Source of the DNA: an uncultured Bacilli bacterium
GTDB taxonomy: Bacteria; Bacillota_I; Bacilli_A; RF39; UBA660
Direction of reading: 5' to 3'
Assembly: GCA_934141575.1 (NCBI GenBank)
Contig: CAKPCJ010000014.1
Span: 1 to 23,674, forward strand
DNA length: 23,674 bases
Each line of letters opens with the position of its first letter. Position 1 is the first letter of the stretch. The notes beneath the pieces are model-generated. The model was not told the origin of the DNA and ran no database searches. It worked only from the letters and a program-made list of their open reading frames with translations. Shown here in pieces: positions 14,532-23,240 of this stretch. A program made the translations under genes and the position numbers.

Positions 14532-16388
14532 ATGGCAGAAGATATGAACCAAACTAACAGTGAAGAACAAAATACTGAAAATGCTACTACACAAGAGCAA
14601 CCAGTAGAAGTTCAACCTGTACAAGTAAATGAAAAGCCAGAAGAAAAAGCTGCTGAAGTAAGTGCTATGCCTTCAGTAGAAAAACAGCCAAGTTTTTTTG
14701 AAAAGAATAAGGCTCTAATCATAATAGCAGGAGTTGCCGTTATAGGTATAGCATTACTTATACTTATAATAAGCTTAATTGTTTCATCAGTATCTGGAAG
14801 CAAAAATGTTGAAACACCATTAGTATATTTAACTACTGATGGAGAATTAAAATTCGTTACTTCTGGTAAAAAACAAGGTGTTACAATGGCAAGCAGCTAT
14901 ACTGAATCATTAGATGTAGCTTATTCAAACAAAAGTAATAGATATATTCTATATACAAAGAGTGATAACTTATATTTAGTAGATACTAGAAAATCTGGTG
15001 ATGGAGAAAAAATTACATCAGATGTAGACGAATTTATGTTTAGTGAAAATGATAAATATGTAGTATTTACAAATGATGATGGCGATTTATATGCTTACAA
15101 TTTCAAAGATAAGGAAAAACTAGACTCAGATGTATCTTCAATTAGAGCAGTATCAGCAGATAAAGTTTTCTACAAAAAAGATGGAAACTTATACATGAGA
15201 AGTCTAAAAGCATCAAAAGATGACAAAGAAAAAATAGCCTCAGATATAAAATACGCATATTTCAATGAAAATATGACAAAAGTATTATATTCTAAAGAAA
15301 ATAATGATGATTTATATGATTACTATGTATATAATATTAAATCTAAAAAAGACGAAAAAGTAATTGAAGATGCTTACACAATATATGATTACAATGATGA
15401 TTTTACAAAATTTATTTATGGTGTTGAAAACGAAGGTTCAACTTTTGACTTATCAAAAATAGTTGATGATGATAAAGCTGAGTCAGATAAAAATTTCAAA
15501 GCTTACACATATGATGATTATTTGGATGGAACTGTTGAATATTCAGAATATAGAGAAAGCCTTTCTGAATCATATGATGTAAAATCTAGAGAAAAAATAA
15601 GAGAACAATTAAAAGAAGAATTTAAGTTAGACCCAACTATTGAAGTTTATTTCCAAACAGGTAATAAGAAAACAAAAATAACAGAAGATGCTTCAAGCGT
15701 TTTATATGCTGATGCGGAAACAAAACGTGTAGTATATGCAACTGAAACATATGATACAAGTAAAAAAATAAAATTGTCTGAAGTAAGTTATTTCTACAAA
15801 ATTAAAAATTACTTAGAAGACAATAAAAAAGAAACAGTAATGTTTAAAGTTGGAGATAAAGAAGCTACTGAAGTAGTTTCAAATGCAGATGATGCAGATG
15901 TATATGTTATTAAAAATGATTTATATTATACTGTTGATGATGAATTATTCTATGCTAAGATAAGTGGTAATAAATTAGGAAAAGCTCAATCATTAGCAGA
16001 AGATACAAAAATTATTGATTCAACTGGTGAATATAGAGATAGCCTAGTATTCGCAACAGACGTAAAGAGTTATACAGGAGACTTAAAATTGGCTAAAGCT
16101 GGAAAAGTAACAGCTATTGATAATGATGTTTATACAAAAGGTATAACAATAACTGATACAAACAAAATTTACTATTATACAGATTTTGAAGATAATAGTG
16201 GAGACTACAACATGTTTAATGGAAAAGTAAAAAATATACTTAAAGATGTTGGATATGTATACTATGTAAAAGACAACTATATGTATGTATTTAAAGATTA
16301 CTCTTCTAAATCAAGTTCATATGATTTATATAGATATAAAGGTTCTAAATTACAATTAATTGATTACGGAGTAAGCAAAGCTTATTAA
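14532..16388 (+). CDS. Membrane-anchored beta-propeller-like protein of unknown function
   Basis: A 618-residue protein. Residues 1-55 are an acidic, Gln/Glu/Pro-rich disordered tail. One membrane helix spans about 61-87 (ALIIIAGVAVIGIALLILII). The rest is predicted to lie outside the cell and repeats a motif of the kind YLTTDGELKFV, YTKSDNLYLVD, FTNDDGDLYAYN, YKKDGNLYMRS and YVKDNYMYVFK. These beta-hairpins are spaced roughly 30-50 residues apart and are typical of propeller blades (TolB/DUF5050-like). A charged, helical insertion occurs around residues 300-370. No Cys is present. ATG 14532 is chosen over GTG 14523, which overlaps the AAGGAGTG ribosome-binding site (14518-14525). It stands as a single-gene unit between proS and rubrerythrin. 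No catalytic motif is seen; a sensing or scaffold role is inference only. Confidence 0.7.
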   Translation: MAEDMNQTNSEEQNTENATTQEQPVEVQPVQVNEKPEEKAAEVSAMPSVEKQPSFFEKNKALIIIAGVAVIGIALLILIISLIVSSVSGSKNVETPLVYLTTDGELKFVTSGKKQGVTMASSYTESLDVAYSNKSNRYILYTKSDNLYLVDTRKSGDGEKITSDVDEFMFSENDKYVVFTNDDGDLYAYNFKDKEKLDSDVSSIRAVSADKVFYKKDGNLYMRSLKASKDDKEKIASDIKYAYFNENMTKVLYSKENNDDLYDYYVYNIKSKKDEKVIEDAYTIYDYNDDFTKFIYGVENEGSTFDLSKIVDDDKAESDKNFKAYTYDDYLDGTVEYSEYRESLSESYDVKSREKIREQLKEEFKLDPTIEVYFQTGNKKTKITEDASSVLYADAETKRVVYATETYDTSKKIKLSEVSYFYKIKNYLEDNKKETVMFKVGDKEATEVVSNADDADVYVIKNDLYYTVDDELFYAKISGNKLGKAQSLAEDTKIIDSTGEYRDSLVFATDVKSYTGDLKLAKAGKVTAIDNDVYTKGITITDTNKIYYYTDFEDNSGDYNMFNGKVKNILKDVGYVYYVKDNYMYVFKDYSSKSSSYDLYRYKGSKLQLIDYGVSKAY

Positions 16389-16392
16389 TAAC

Positions 16393-16420
16393 AAAAGACT
16401 TTACAATGTAAAGCCTTTTT
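16393..16420 (+). terminator. Terminator of the propeller-like gene
   Basis: AAAAGACTTTAC at 16393-16404 faces GTAAAGCCTTTT at 16408-16419, loop AAT, with one A-C mismatch, then T. Confidence 0.8.
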
Positions 16421-16422
16421 AA

Positions 16423-16451
16423 TTGACTAAGAATAACTAATATTATATAAT
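16423..16451 (+). promoter_or_regulatory. Strong sigma-A promoter of rubrerythrin
   Basis: TTGACT at 16423-16428 and TATAAT at 16446-16451 are exactly 17 bases apart. It starts only three bases after the previous terminator. Confidence 0.75.
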
Positions 16452-16476
16452 TTTGTATAGTGAAGGAGATGTAATT

Positions 16477-17016
16477 ATGGAATTAAAAGGAACTAAAACT
16501 GAGCAAAATCTATTAACTGCTTTTGCGGGTGAAAGTCAAGCAAGAAATAAATATACATATTATGCTAGTAAGGCAAAAAAAGATGGTTATGAACAAATAG
16601 CAGCTATATTTGAAGAAACAGCAAATAATGAAAAAGAACATGCTAAAATATGGTTTAAATTATTACATAACAATGCTATCCCATCTACAGTAGAGAATTT
16701 GAAAGATGCTGCAAATGGTGAAAATTATGAATGGACCGATATGTATGATGAGTTTGCACGCATCGCAAAAGAAGAAGGATTTGATCATATAGCTTTTCTT
16801 TTTGAAAGCGTTGGAAAAATTGAAAAACATCATGAAGAAAGATATAAAAAATTATTAGAAAATATTGAAGAAGGATTAGTATTCTCAAAAGATGGCGATA
16901 GAATGTGGATTTGCAGAAATTGTGGTCACATACATTTTGGAAAAGAGGCTCCAGAGGTATGCCCAGTATGTGCTCATCCAAAGGCGTATTTTGAAGAACT
17001 AAAAGAAAACTATTAA
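16477..17016 (+). CDS. rbr: Rubrerythrin
   Basis: A 179-residue peroxide-scavenging non-haem iron protein of anaerobes. The N-terminal four-helix bundle holds diiron-site motifs: FAGESQARNKY with E19, ExxH at E52-H55, and a second ExxH at E116-H119 (IEKHHEERY). The C-terminal rubredoxin domain has two CxxC pairs (C146, C149, C162, C165) for an Fe(SCys)4 centre. The domain order is the classical one. It detoxifies hydrogen peroxide in the cytoplasm using NADH-derived electrons, and points to an anaerobic or microaerophilic host. A TTG start 24 bases upstream (16453) lies before the predicted transcription start and is rejected. AAGGAGATG precedes ATG 16477. Confidence 0.95.
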   Translation: MELKGTKTEQNLLTAFAGESQARNKYTYYASKAKKDGYEQIAAIFEETANNEKEHAKIWFKLLHNNAIPSTVENLKDAANGENYEWTDMYDEFARIAKEEGFDHIAFLFESVGKIEKHHEERYKKLLENIEEGLVFSKDGDRMWICRNCGHIHFGKEAPEVCPVCAHPKAYFEELKENY

Positions 17017-17026
17017 TGTGATTTGC

Positions 17027-17056
17027 AAAGGGTTTCAAATTTTTGAACCCTTTTTT
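17027..17056 (+). terminator. Terminator of rubrerythrin
   Basis: AAAGGGTT at 17027-17034 pairs with AACCCTTT at 17046-17053, loop TCAAATTTTTG partly self-pairing, then T. Confidence 0.85.
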
Positions 17057-17086
17057 GTATAAAATGTGCTATTTTCTACCAAATAT
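17056..17086 (+). promoter_or_regulatory. Possible SigF/SigG-type promoter of sigG
   Basis: No sigma-A boxes are convincing here. TGTATA at 17056-17061 and CAAATAT at 17080-17086 with an 18-base spacer loosely resemble forespore promoters (GTATA, CAnnnTA). sigG in Bacillus is read from such a promoter. Weak evidence. Confidence 0.3.
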
Positions 17087-17103
17087 TATTAGGAGGCAAC
17101 AAA

Positions 17104-17880
17104 ATGGCATATAATAAAGTTGAAATAACAGGCGTTAACACATCTAATTTAAAAGTTTTAAAAACAGAGGAAATGACAGAATTATTTAGACAAATGCATA
17201 ATGGTAGTAAACAAGCGAGAAATGATTTAGTTGAAGGAAATTTGAAACTAGTATTGAGTATATTAAAAAAATTCAACAAAAAAGACGTAAATATGGATGA
17301 CTTATTTCAAATAGGGTGTGTTGGTTTATTAAAGGCAATTGATAATTTTGATTTTTCGCATGAAGTAAAATTTTCTACTTACGCTGTTCCAATGATTTTA
17401 GGAGAAGTAAAACGATATTTAAGAGATAATAATTCAATAAGAGTTTCTAGAAGCGTAAAAGACTTAGCATATCGTTCATTAAGAGCAAAGGAAGAACTAA
17501 CAAATAAATATGGTAGAGAGGCAACAATAGAAGAAATAGCAAAAGAAATAAATGAAAAAGAAATAGATGTTATAAACTCGTTAGAAGCACTTAGAAATCC
17601 AGTGAGTATGTTTGAACCGATATATAATGATGGTGGTGATATTATATATTTATTTGACCAACTTGAAGATAAAAAAGATAGTTATAATGATTGGGATAGT
17701 ACAATAGCGTTAAAAAAAGCTCTTAAAAGTTTAAAACCAAGGGAAAAAAGTATTCTTTTAGACAGATTTTTAATTGGAAAAACACAGATGGAAATAGCTG
17801 AAGAAATAGGTATTTCGCAAGCTCAAGTGTCAAGATTAGAAAAAAATGCAATTGATAATGTTAAGAGATTGATTAAATAA
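17104..17880 (+). CDS. sigG: RNA polymerase sigma-G factor (late forespore sigma)
   Basis: A 258-residue sigma factor of the SigB/F/G group that directs late forespore genes such as those for small acid-soluble proteins. The N-terminal NKVEITGVNTSNLKVLK is the SigG-specific opening, separating it from SigF. Region 2 shows DDLFQIGCVGLLKAIDNF and KFSTYAVPMILGEVKRYLR; region 3 shows IRVSRSVKDLAYRSL; FEPIYNDGGD follows; region 4 ends in TQMEIAEEIGISQAQVSRLEK. AGGAGG at 17091-17096 supports the start. It lies 4.5 kb from sigE, where Bacillus has them adjacent. There is no clear terminator after it. Confidence 0.95.
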   Translation: MAYNKVEITGVNTSNLKVLKTEEMTELFRQMHNGSKQARNDLVEGNLKLVLSILKKFNKKDVNMDDLFQIGCVGLLKAIDNFDFSHEVKFSTYAVPMILGEVKRYLRDNNSIRVSRSVKDLAYRSLRAKEELTNKYGREATIEEIAKEINEKEIDVINSLEALRNPVSMFEPIYNDGGDIIYLFDQLEDKKDSYNDWDSTIALKKALKSLKPREKSILLDRFLIGKTQMEIAEEIGISQAQVSRLEKNAIDNVKRLIK

Positions 17881-17897
17881 TTTTAATAGTATATACT
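17869..17897 (+). promoter_or_regulatory. Promoter of the zinc-ribbon membrane protein
   Basis: TTGATT at 17869-17874 and TATACT at 17892-17897 have a 17-base spacer. The -35 box is inside the end of sigG. The -10 box is part of the perfect ten-base palindrome AGTATATACT (17888-17897). Confidence 0.5.
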
Positions 17898-17915
17898 TAC
17901 TATAGAGGTGTTGAT

Positions 17916-18206
17916 ATGTATTGTCCAAAATGTCACAAAGCAATAGATCCAGAACTTCCAAAATGTATGTATTGCGGTTATTTAAATAAAGAATATGATT
18001 ATGGTAAAGATAGAACAGTTGATGTAGATTATAAAAGCACGCCACTTAACATAGTTAGTTTTTTTATCCCATTTGTTGGATTAGCTGTATTTTTTATAGA
18101 TAAAGATAACAAACCAAAAAAATCAAAAAGTGCACTTTGCTATGCCGTTGTAGGTTTTATAATATATGTACTTGGTATAGTATTATTTTCGGCTTTTTCT
18201 AAATAA
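17916..18206 (+). CDS. Zinc-ribbon protein with two membrane segments
   Basis: A 96-residue protein. A short N-terminal zinc ribbon (C3, C6, C17, C20 in MYCPKC and KCMYCGY) is followed by a charged linker and two hydrophobic helices (about 43-60 and 73-94) separated by a Lys-rich turn (DKDNKPKKSKS). The turn would face the cytoplasm if the ribbon does too, by the positive-inside rule. Small ribbon-plus-membrane proteins of this kind are common in Firmicutes and mostly uncharacterised. GAGGTG at 17905-17910 supports the start. It lies 35 bases after sigG and may be partly co-transcribed with it, but has its own promoter and terminator. Confidence 0.75.
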   Translation: MYCPKCHKAIDPELPKCMYCGYLNKEYDYGKDRTVDVDYKSTPLNIVSFFIPFVGLAVFFIDKDNKPKKSKSALCYAVVGFIIYVLGIVLFSAFSK

Positions 18207-18210
18207 AATT

Positions 18211-18233
18211 AGACTTTTTAAGTCTTTTTTTTT
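18211..18233 (+). terminator. Terminator before polC
   Basis: AGACTT at 18211-18216 pairs with AAGTCT at 18220-18225 around TTT, then eight more T. Confidence 0.85.
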
Positions 18234-18239
18234 CTAATA

Positions 18240-18248
18240 TGATATAAT
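18240..18248 (+). promoter_or_regulatory. Extended -10 promoter of polC
   Basis: TGATATAAT, an extended -10 element seven bases after the terminator T run and 17 bases before the polC start. No clear -35 box. Confidence 0.5.
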
Positions 18249-18265
18249 ACTGTATAGGTGGTATT

Positions 18266-21200
18266 ATGGACTCTAAGATGGAAAACTTACTAAATAAAAT
18301 TGGTTTTAATAAAGAATTATATTCTAATTTTGAAGGTAGTGAAATTACAAAAATAATTGTTAATAAAGAACATACAAAATATAATATATTTATTTCATGC
18401 GAAGAAATTTTGAATAAAGATGTATATATAGAATTTATGAACAATATAAATAATTATTTTTCATATTTAGAGTTAATTAAAATAACGTTTGAAGTAAAAA
18501 ATATAGATTATTTAAAAGCTTGTGACTATTTTGAAATAATTATAGAGGAACTATCAGAAGAATCCCCAATTCTATCTAGTCTTTTAGATAGAAACTTTAT
18601 AATAGACGAAAATAATATTAAAATAGAAGCTTACAGTAAAATAGAACTTCAAAAATTGGAAATGGTTAAAGAAGTAATAATAAATAAATTAAAAAATTTT
18701 GGATTTGATAATTTTAATTTAGAAATAGTAGAAAATAAAGAAAAAATGGATTTAATTAAAAAATCTATAGATGATGAACTTAAACAAAGTGTTAGTAATG
18801 TTGTAAAAAAACATGAAGAAAAAAAAGAGGTAAAACAAGAAGAAAAGAAATTTGATTTTAAAGAATCAAAAATAAACAGTAACAAAGTAACTGACCTATC
18901 AGAAATTATTGGTGAAATAGACAATATAGTTGTAGAGGTAAAGTGCTTTGATGTAGAATTTAAAGAGACATCTAAAGAATGGAAAATAATTACATTAAAA
19001 GTAACAGATTATACAGATAGTATATTTGTAAAACTATTCTGTAAAGATGATGATGTATATCAAGAATTGCAAAAATTCTTAAAAGCAGGAAAATGGTATA
19101 AAATTAGGGGAAGCGTAAAAGAAGATAAATTTGCAAAAGAATTGGTAATAAACACAAGCCATAGAAATATTGCCGAAATAGAGCCTAAAGAACAATCTGT
19201 GAAAGATGATGCTGAAGTAAAACGTGTAGAATTGCATGCTCATACTAAGATGAGTCAAATGGACGGAGTTGCAGACGAAGTAGCACTTGTTAATCAAGCA
19301 ATAAAATGGGGACACCGTGGTATAGGAATAACAGATCATAATGGATGTCAGGCATTTCCACACGTATTTAACACTGTTACAAAATATAATAAAGGCGTAG
19401 AAAAAGAAGAAGATAAGTTTAAAGCATTGTATGGAACAGAAATATCTATAACTTTAGATAGAGTAGATATTGTTGTAAGACCAAATGATTCTTTGTTACA
19501 AGACAATACATATGTAATATTTGATACAGAAACAACTGGTTTCAATGCAGGATTGGGAGACCAAATGATTGAAATAGGTGCCGTTAAAATGAAAAACGGT
19601 GAAATAATTGAGCGTTTTGATGAGCTTATTAATCCTGGTAGATCATTAGACGCTGAAATAACAGCAGTTACTCAAATAACAGATGACATGTTATATGATA
19701 AAGATACAGAAGAAAATGTTACAAAGAGATTTAAAGATTTTATACAAGACTATCCGTTAGTAGCGCATAATGCAAAATTTGATATTTCAATGCTAGATAT
19801 GGCATACAACAAGTATAATTTAGGCGAATTTACTAATCCAGTAATAGATACATTAGAATTATCTAGAAACATAGATAGGGAATATAGTAAACATAGCTTA
19901 TCAGCATTAGTTAAAAGGTATGGAGTATTCTTTGACGAAGAACATCACCATAGAGCAGATTACGATGCCGAAGGAACAGGATATGTATTTGACAAAATGT
20001 TAAAAAAGCTTAATGATATGGGCATTAAAACCTTAAATGATATGCAAAACTTATGCAAAGAAGATGAAACACATAAATTTGCAAGAGAATATCATGCTAA
20101 TTTGCTTGCATTAAATAAAACAGGCTTAAAAAATATGTTTAAAATAATAAGCTATGAGAACGCTGTATACATATCTAAAACCCCAAGAATTCCTAAACAC
20201 GTAGTAGATGAATTGAGGGAAGGATTGTTAGTAGGAAGCTGTTGTTACAAAGGTGAAGTATTTGAAGCTGCTTGTCGTGAAAAAGAAGAAAATTTAAAGA
20301 AAATAATTGATTTCTATGATTATATTGAAGTACAACCACCAGAAGTGTATGAACACTTAGTGTGGAGCCATGAATTAAGTAACAATAAACAATTAGAAGA
20401 TTGCATAAAAAAGATTGTCAAATGTACTAAAGAAGAAAACAAGATTATAGCAGCATCAGGAGATGTTCATCATATAAGACGTGAGGATAAAATTTATCGT
20501 GAAATAATAGCAAACCAAAAAGTTCCGGGCGGAGGTAGACATCCACTAGCACGTGTACTTGACAAATTTGGTAAAATACCTAGTCAACATTTTAGAACAA
20601 CAAATGAAATGTTAAACGATTTTAAGTTCTTAGGTGATGAATTAAGTAGAGAAATAGTAATAACAAACCCCAATAAAATAGTTGATATGGCTGAAATAAT
20701 AGAAGTAATAATAGATACAGGTGGTGTTCCATTCTCTCCAAATATCGAAAAATCTGTTGAAACGGTTACAGAACTAGTATATAATCGTGCAAAAGAATGG
20801 TATGGAGATCCATTACCATATAATATTGAAGAGCGTATCGCTAAAGAGCTTTATGGAGATAGTTTATTTACTAGCATAAAAGAAGAACTTAATTTAAATG
20901 GTGTAAGTGAAGACAAAATTACTAGTGAATCCTTTGCAATGCTTCATGAAACAATACTAAAAGGAAAAGAAGCAGTATACAACAAGGTAAAGGAGAGCAT
21001 TATTAGAAATAATACAGAAGAAACCCTAACAGATAGTGAACTAGATAAAAAAACCAAAAAGGCGTTAGGAGGTATTATAGGTGGAGGTTTCGATGTTATA
21101 TACCTAATTGCTCAAAAATTGGTTAAACACTCAAATGATGATGGATACTTAGTTGGTTCGAGAGGATCAGTAGGTTCTTCATTCGTCGCTACAATGATGG

Positions 21201-22867
21201 GTATTACAGAAGTTAATCCATTACCAGCACATTATAGATGTTTAAAATGCAAACATAGTGTGTTTGATGATGAAAAAGGAAATGCACTTGGTGCAAAATA
21301 TTCATCAGGTTTTGATTTGCCAGATAAAACCTGTCCAAATTGTGGCGAGGCAATGCATAAAGATGGACAAGATATGCCGTTTGCTACTTTCTTAGGATTT
21401 AACGCTGACAAAGTACCAGATATAGATCTAAACTTTTCAGATTTGAACCAAGCAGATGCACATGAATATACTAAAGTGTTATTCGGTGTAGACAATGTGT
21501 ATAGAGCAGGAACAATAGGTACAGTAGCAGAAAAGACAGCGTACGGTTTTGTAAAAGGTTTTTTTGAAGATAGAAATGAAATAAAAAGAAGTGCCGAAAT
21601 AGAACGATTAGCTACAGGATGCACAGGTGTCAAAAGGACAACAGGACAACATCCTGGTGGAATAGTTGTTATACCTGGATATATGGATGTATTTGATTTT
21701 ACTCCTTATCAATTTCCAGCAGATGACCCAACTTCGGCATGGAGAACAACTCACTTTGATTACCACGCAATAGATCAAGATGTACTAAAACTTGATATAC
21801 TTGGTCACTCAGATCCAACCCAACTTAGAATGATTCAAGATATAACAGGAATGGATGTTACAAAAGTGCCATTAGATGATAAAGAAACAATGGCGATATT
21901 TTTATCACCTGAGCCATTAGGTGTTACAAAAGAGCAAATAATGTGTGAAACAGGAACACTAGGTATTCCTGAATTTGGTACTCCATTTACAATCGGAATG
22001 TTGGTAGATACTAAACCAACAACATTTGCAGAACTTATAAAAATATCTGGACTTTCACATGGTACTGACGTATGGTTAGGAAATGCACAAGAATTAATTA
22101 GAAACAATATAGTTCCATTTAAAGAAGTTATAGGATGTCGTGATGATATAATGGTATACCTTATGTATAATGGTTTAAAGCCTATAAAAGCATTTAAAAT
22201 AATGGAATTTGTACGTAAAGGCAAAGCAAGTAAAGAACCAGATACATGGAAAGAACATGTTCAAACAATGAAGGACGCTAATATACCAGAGTGGTTTATA
22301 GATTCATGCTCTAAAATAAAATATATGTTCCCAAAAGCACATGCTGCAGCATATGTAATAAGTGCTTTTAGGATAGCGTACTTCAAAGTACACTATCCAG
22401 CCGTTTATTATGCATCATATCTAACATCTAGAATAACTGACTTTGATATAGATGTAATGATAAAGGGATACGAATCTATAAAAGCTAGAATGGCAGAAAT
22501 TAATGAAAAAGGATATGACGCAACTAATAAAGAAAGTGCTGTATTAGAAACATTAAAAATTGCTCTTGAAGCAACAGCAAGAGGAATTAGATTTGGAAAT
22601 ATAGACTTATATAAATCTGATTCATTTGATTTTAAAATAGCAGAAGATGGAAAAACACTAATACCACCATTTAGAGCAATAGATGGACTAGGTGGAGCCG
22701 TTGCTAATAAAATAGTTGAAGAAAGAGCAAAACGTGAATTTATAAGTATAGAGGATTTAAAAAATAGAGGAAAAGTTTCTACTTCAATAATTGATAAAAT
22801 GAATTCAATGGGGATGTTAAAAGGAATGCCAGAATCTAGTCAATTAAGTTTGGATTTAGAATTTTAA
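18266..22867 (+). CDS. polC: DNA polymerase III subunit alpha, Gram-positive PolC type
   Basis: A 1533-residue replicative polymerase. Domain order: N-terminal domain (to about 190, then a Lys/Glu-rich linker), an OB fold (about 215-300), first part of PHP with H324-A-H326, a DEDD 3'-5' exonuclease starting at YVIFDTETTGF (D420, E422), second part of PHP, then the polymerase. C992, C995, C1023 and C1026 form the zinc finger, PDIDLNFS carries the catalytic acids D1052 and D1054, and GQHPGG and FPKAHAAAYV are in later polymerase motifs. A helix-hairpin-helix (IDGLGG) lies near the end. The terminal QLSLDLEF is a variant of the clamp-binding QLSLF. It is about 95 residues longer than Bacillus PolC. 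Most of the excess lies between residues about 863 and 933, ahead of GGGFDVIYLIAQKL. GGTGGT precedes the start. Confidence 0.97.
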   Translation: MDSKMENLLNKIGFNKELYSNFEGSEITKIIVNKEHTKYNIFISCEEILNKDVYIEFMNNINNYFSYLELIKITFEVKNIDYLKACDYFEIIIEELSEESPILSSLLDRNFIIDENNIKIEAYSKIELQKLEMVKEVIINKLKNFGFDNFNLEIVENKEKMDLIKKSIDDELKQSVSNVVKKHEEKKEVKQEEKKFDFKESKINSNKVTDLSEIIGEIDNIVVEVKCFDVEFKETSKEWKIITLKVTDYTDSIFVKLFCKDDDVYQELQKFLKAGKWYKIRGSVKEDKFAKELVINTSHRNIAEIEPKEQSVKDDAEVKRVELHAHTKMSQMDGVADEVALVNQAIKWGHRGIGITDHNGCQAFPHVFNTVTKYNKGVEKEEDKFKALYGTEISITLDRVDIVVRPNDSLLQDNTYVIFDTETTGFNAGLGDQMIEIGAVKMKNGEIIERFDELINPGRSLDAEITAVTQITDDMLYDKDTEENVTKRFKDFIQDYPLVAHNAKFDISMLDMAYNKYNLGEFTNPVIDTLELSRNIDREYSKHSLSALVKRYGVFFDEEHHHRADYDAEGTGYVFDKMLKKLNDMGIKTLNDMQNLCKEDETHKFAREYHANLLALNKTGLKNMFKIISYENAVYISKTPRIPKHVVDELREGLLVGSCCYKGEVFEAACREKEENLKKIIDFYDYIEVQPPEVYEHLVWSHELSNNKQLEDCIKKIVKCTKEENKIIAASGDVHHIRREDKIYREIIANQKVPGGGRHPLARVLDKFGKIPSQHFRTTNEMLNDFKFLGDELSREIVITNPNKIVDMAEIIEVIIDTGGVPFSPNIEKSVETVTELVYNRAKEWYGDPLPYNIEERIAKELYGDSLFTSIKEELNLNGVSEDKITSESFAMLHETILKGKEAVYNKVKESIIRNNTEETLTDSELDKKTKKALGGIIGGGFDVIYLIAQKLVKHSNDDGYLVGSRGSVGSSFVATMMGITEVNPLPAHYRCLKCKHSVFDDEKGNALGAKYSSGFDLPDKTCPNCGEAMHKDGQDMPFATFLGFNADKVPDIDLNFSDLNQADAHEYTKVLFGVDNVYRAGTIGTVAEKTAYGFVKGFFEDRNEIKRSAEIERLATGCTGVKRTTGQHPGGIVVIPGYMDVFDFTPYQFPADDPTSAWRTTHFDYHAIDQDVLKLDILGHSDPTQLRMIQDITGMDVTKVPLDDKETMAIFLSPEPLGVTKEQIMCETGTLGIPEFGTPFTIGMLVDTKPTTFAELIKISGLSHGTDVWLGNAQELIRNNIVPFKEVIGCRDDIMVYLMYNGLKPIKAFKIMEFVRKGKASKEPDTWKEHVQTMKDANIPEWFIDSCSKIKYMFPKAHAAAYVISAFRIAYFKVHYPAVYYASYLTSRITDFDIDVMIKGYESIKARMAEINEKGYDATNKESAVLETLKIALEATARGIRFGNIDLYKSDSFDFKIAEDGKTLIPPFRAIDGLGGAVANKIVEERAKREFISIEDLKNRGKVSTSIIDKMNSMGMLKGMPESSQLSLDLEF

Positions 22868-22931
22868 AAAGTAATCATAATAGAATTTTTTTACTCATAT
22901 ATTTTAGTGTACTAAGAAAGGGTGAAAAAAT

Positions 22932-23192
22932 ATGGAAACACTTAAAGTTTCGTCTAAATCAAATCCAAATTCAGTAGCAGGAGCACTAGCAAATGTTATA
23001 AAGGATTCTCCTAGTGTAGAAATACAAGCAATAGGAGCAGGAGCACTAAATCAGGCCATTAAGGCAATAGCGATTGCGAGAGGTTTTGTTGCACCAAGTG
23101 GCAAAAATCTGGTATGCATACCAGCTTTCACTGATATAACTATTGATGGAGAGGAAAGAACAGCAATAAAGCTAATTGTGGAAGCAAAGTAA
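22932..23192 (+). CDS. spoVS: Stage V sporulation protein S
   Basis: An 86-residue Alba-like protein needed for normal septation timing and coat assembly in Bacillus. Very strongly conserved: KVSSKSNPNSVAGALANVI, IQAIGAGALNQAIKAIAIAR, GFVAPSGKNL and CIPAFTDITIDGEERTAIK all match the family. AAAGGGTGA at 22918-22926 supports ATG 22932. The 64-base gap from polC has no terminator, so the gene might be co-transcribed with polC. I see neither a good sigma-A nor a clear SigH promoter in the gap. Confidence 0.96.
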   Translation: METLKVSSKSNPNSVAGALANVIKDSPSVEIQAIGAGALNQAIKAIAIARGFVAPSGKNLVCIPAFTDITIDGEERTAIKLIVEAK

Positions 23193-23210
23193 ATATTTAA
23201 TGTTTAAAGC

Positions 23211-23240
23211 AAAAGTTTCAAATTATTTTGAAACTTTTTT
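23211..23240 (+). terminator. Terminator of spoVS
   Basis: AAAAGTTTCAAA at 23211-23222 pairs with TTTGAAACTTTT at 23227-23238 around TTAT, then T. Confidence 0.85.

Noticed and set aside
22868..22931. SigH promoter of spoVS
   Set aside because: A GAAT word occurs at 22883-22886, but no AGGA-type -35 lies at the right distance.
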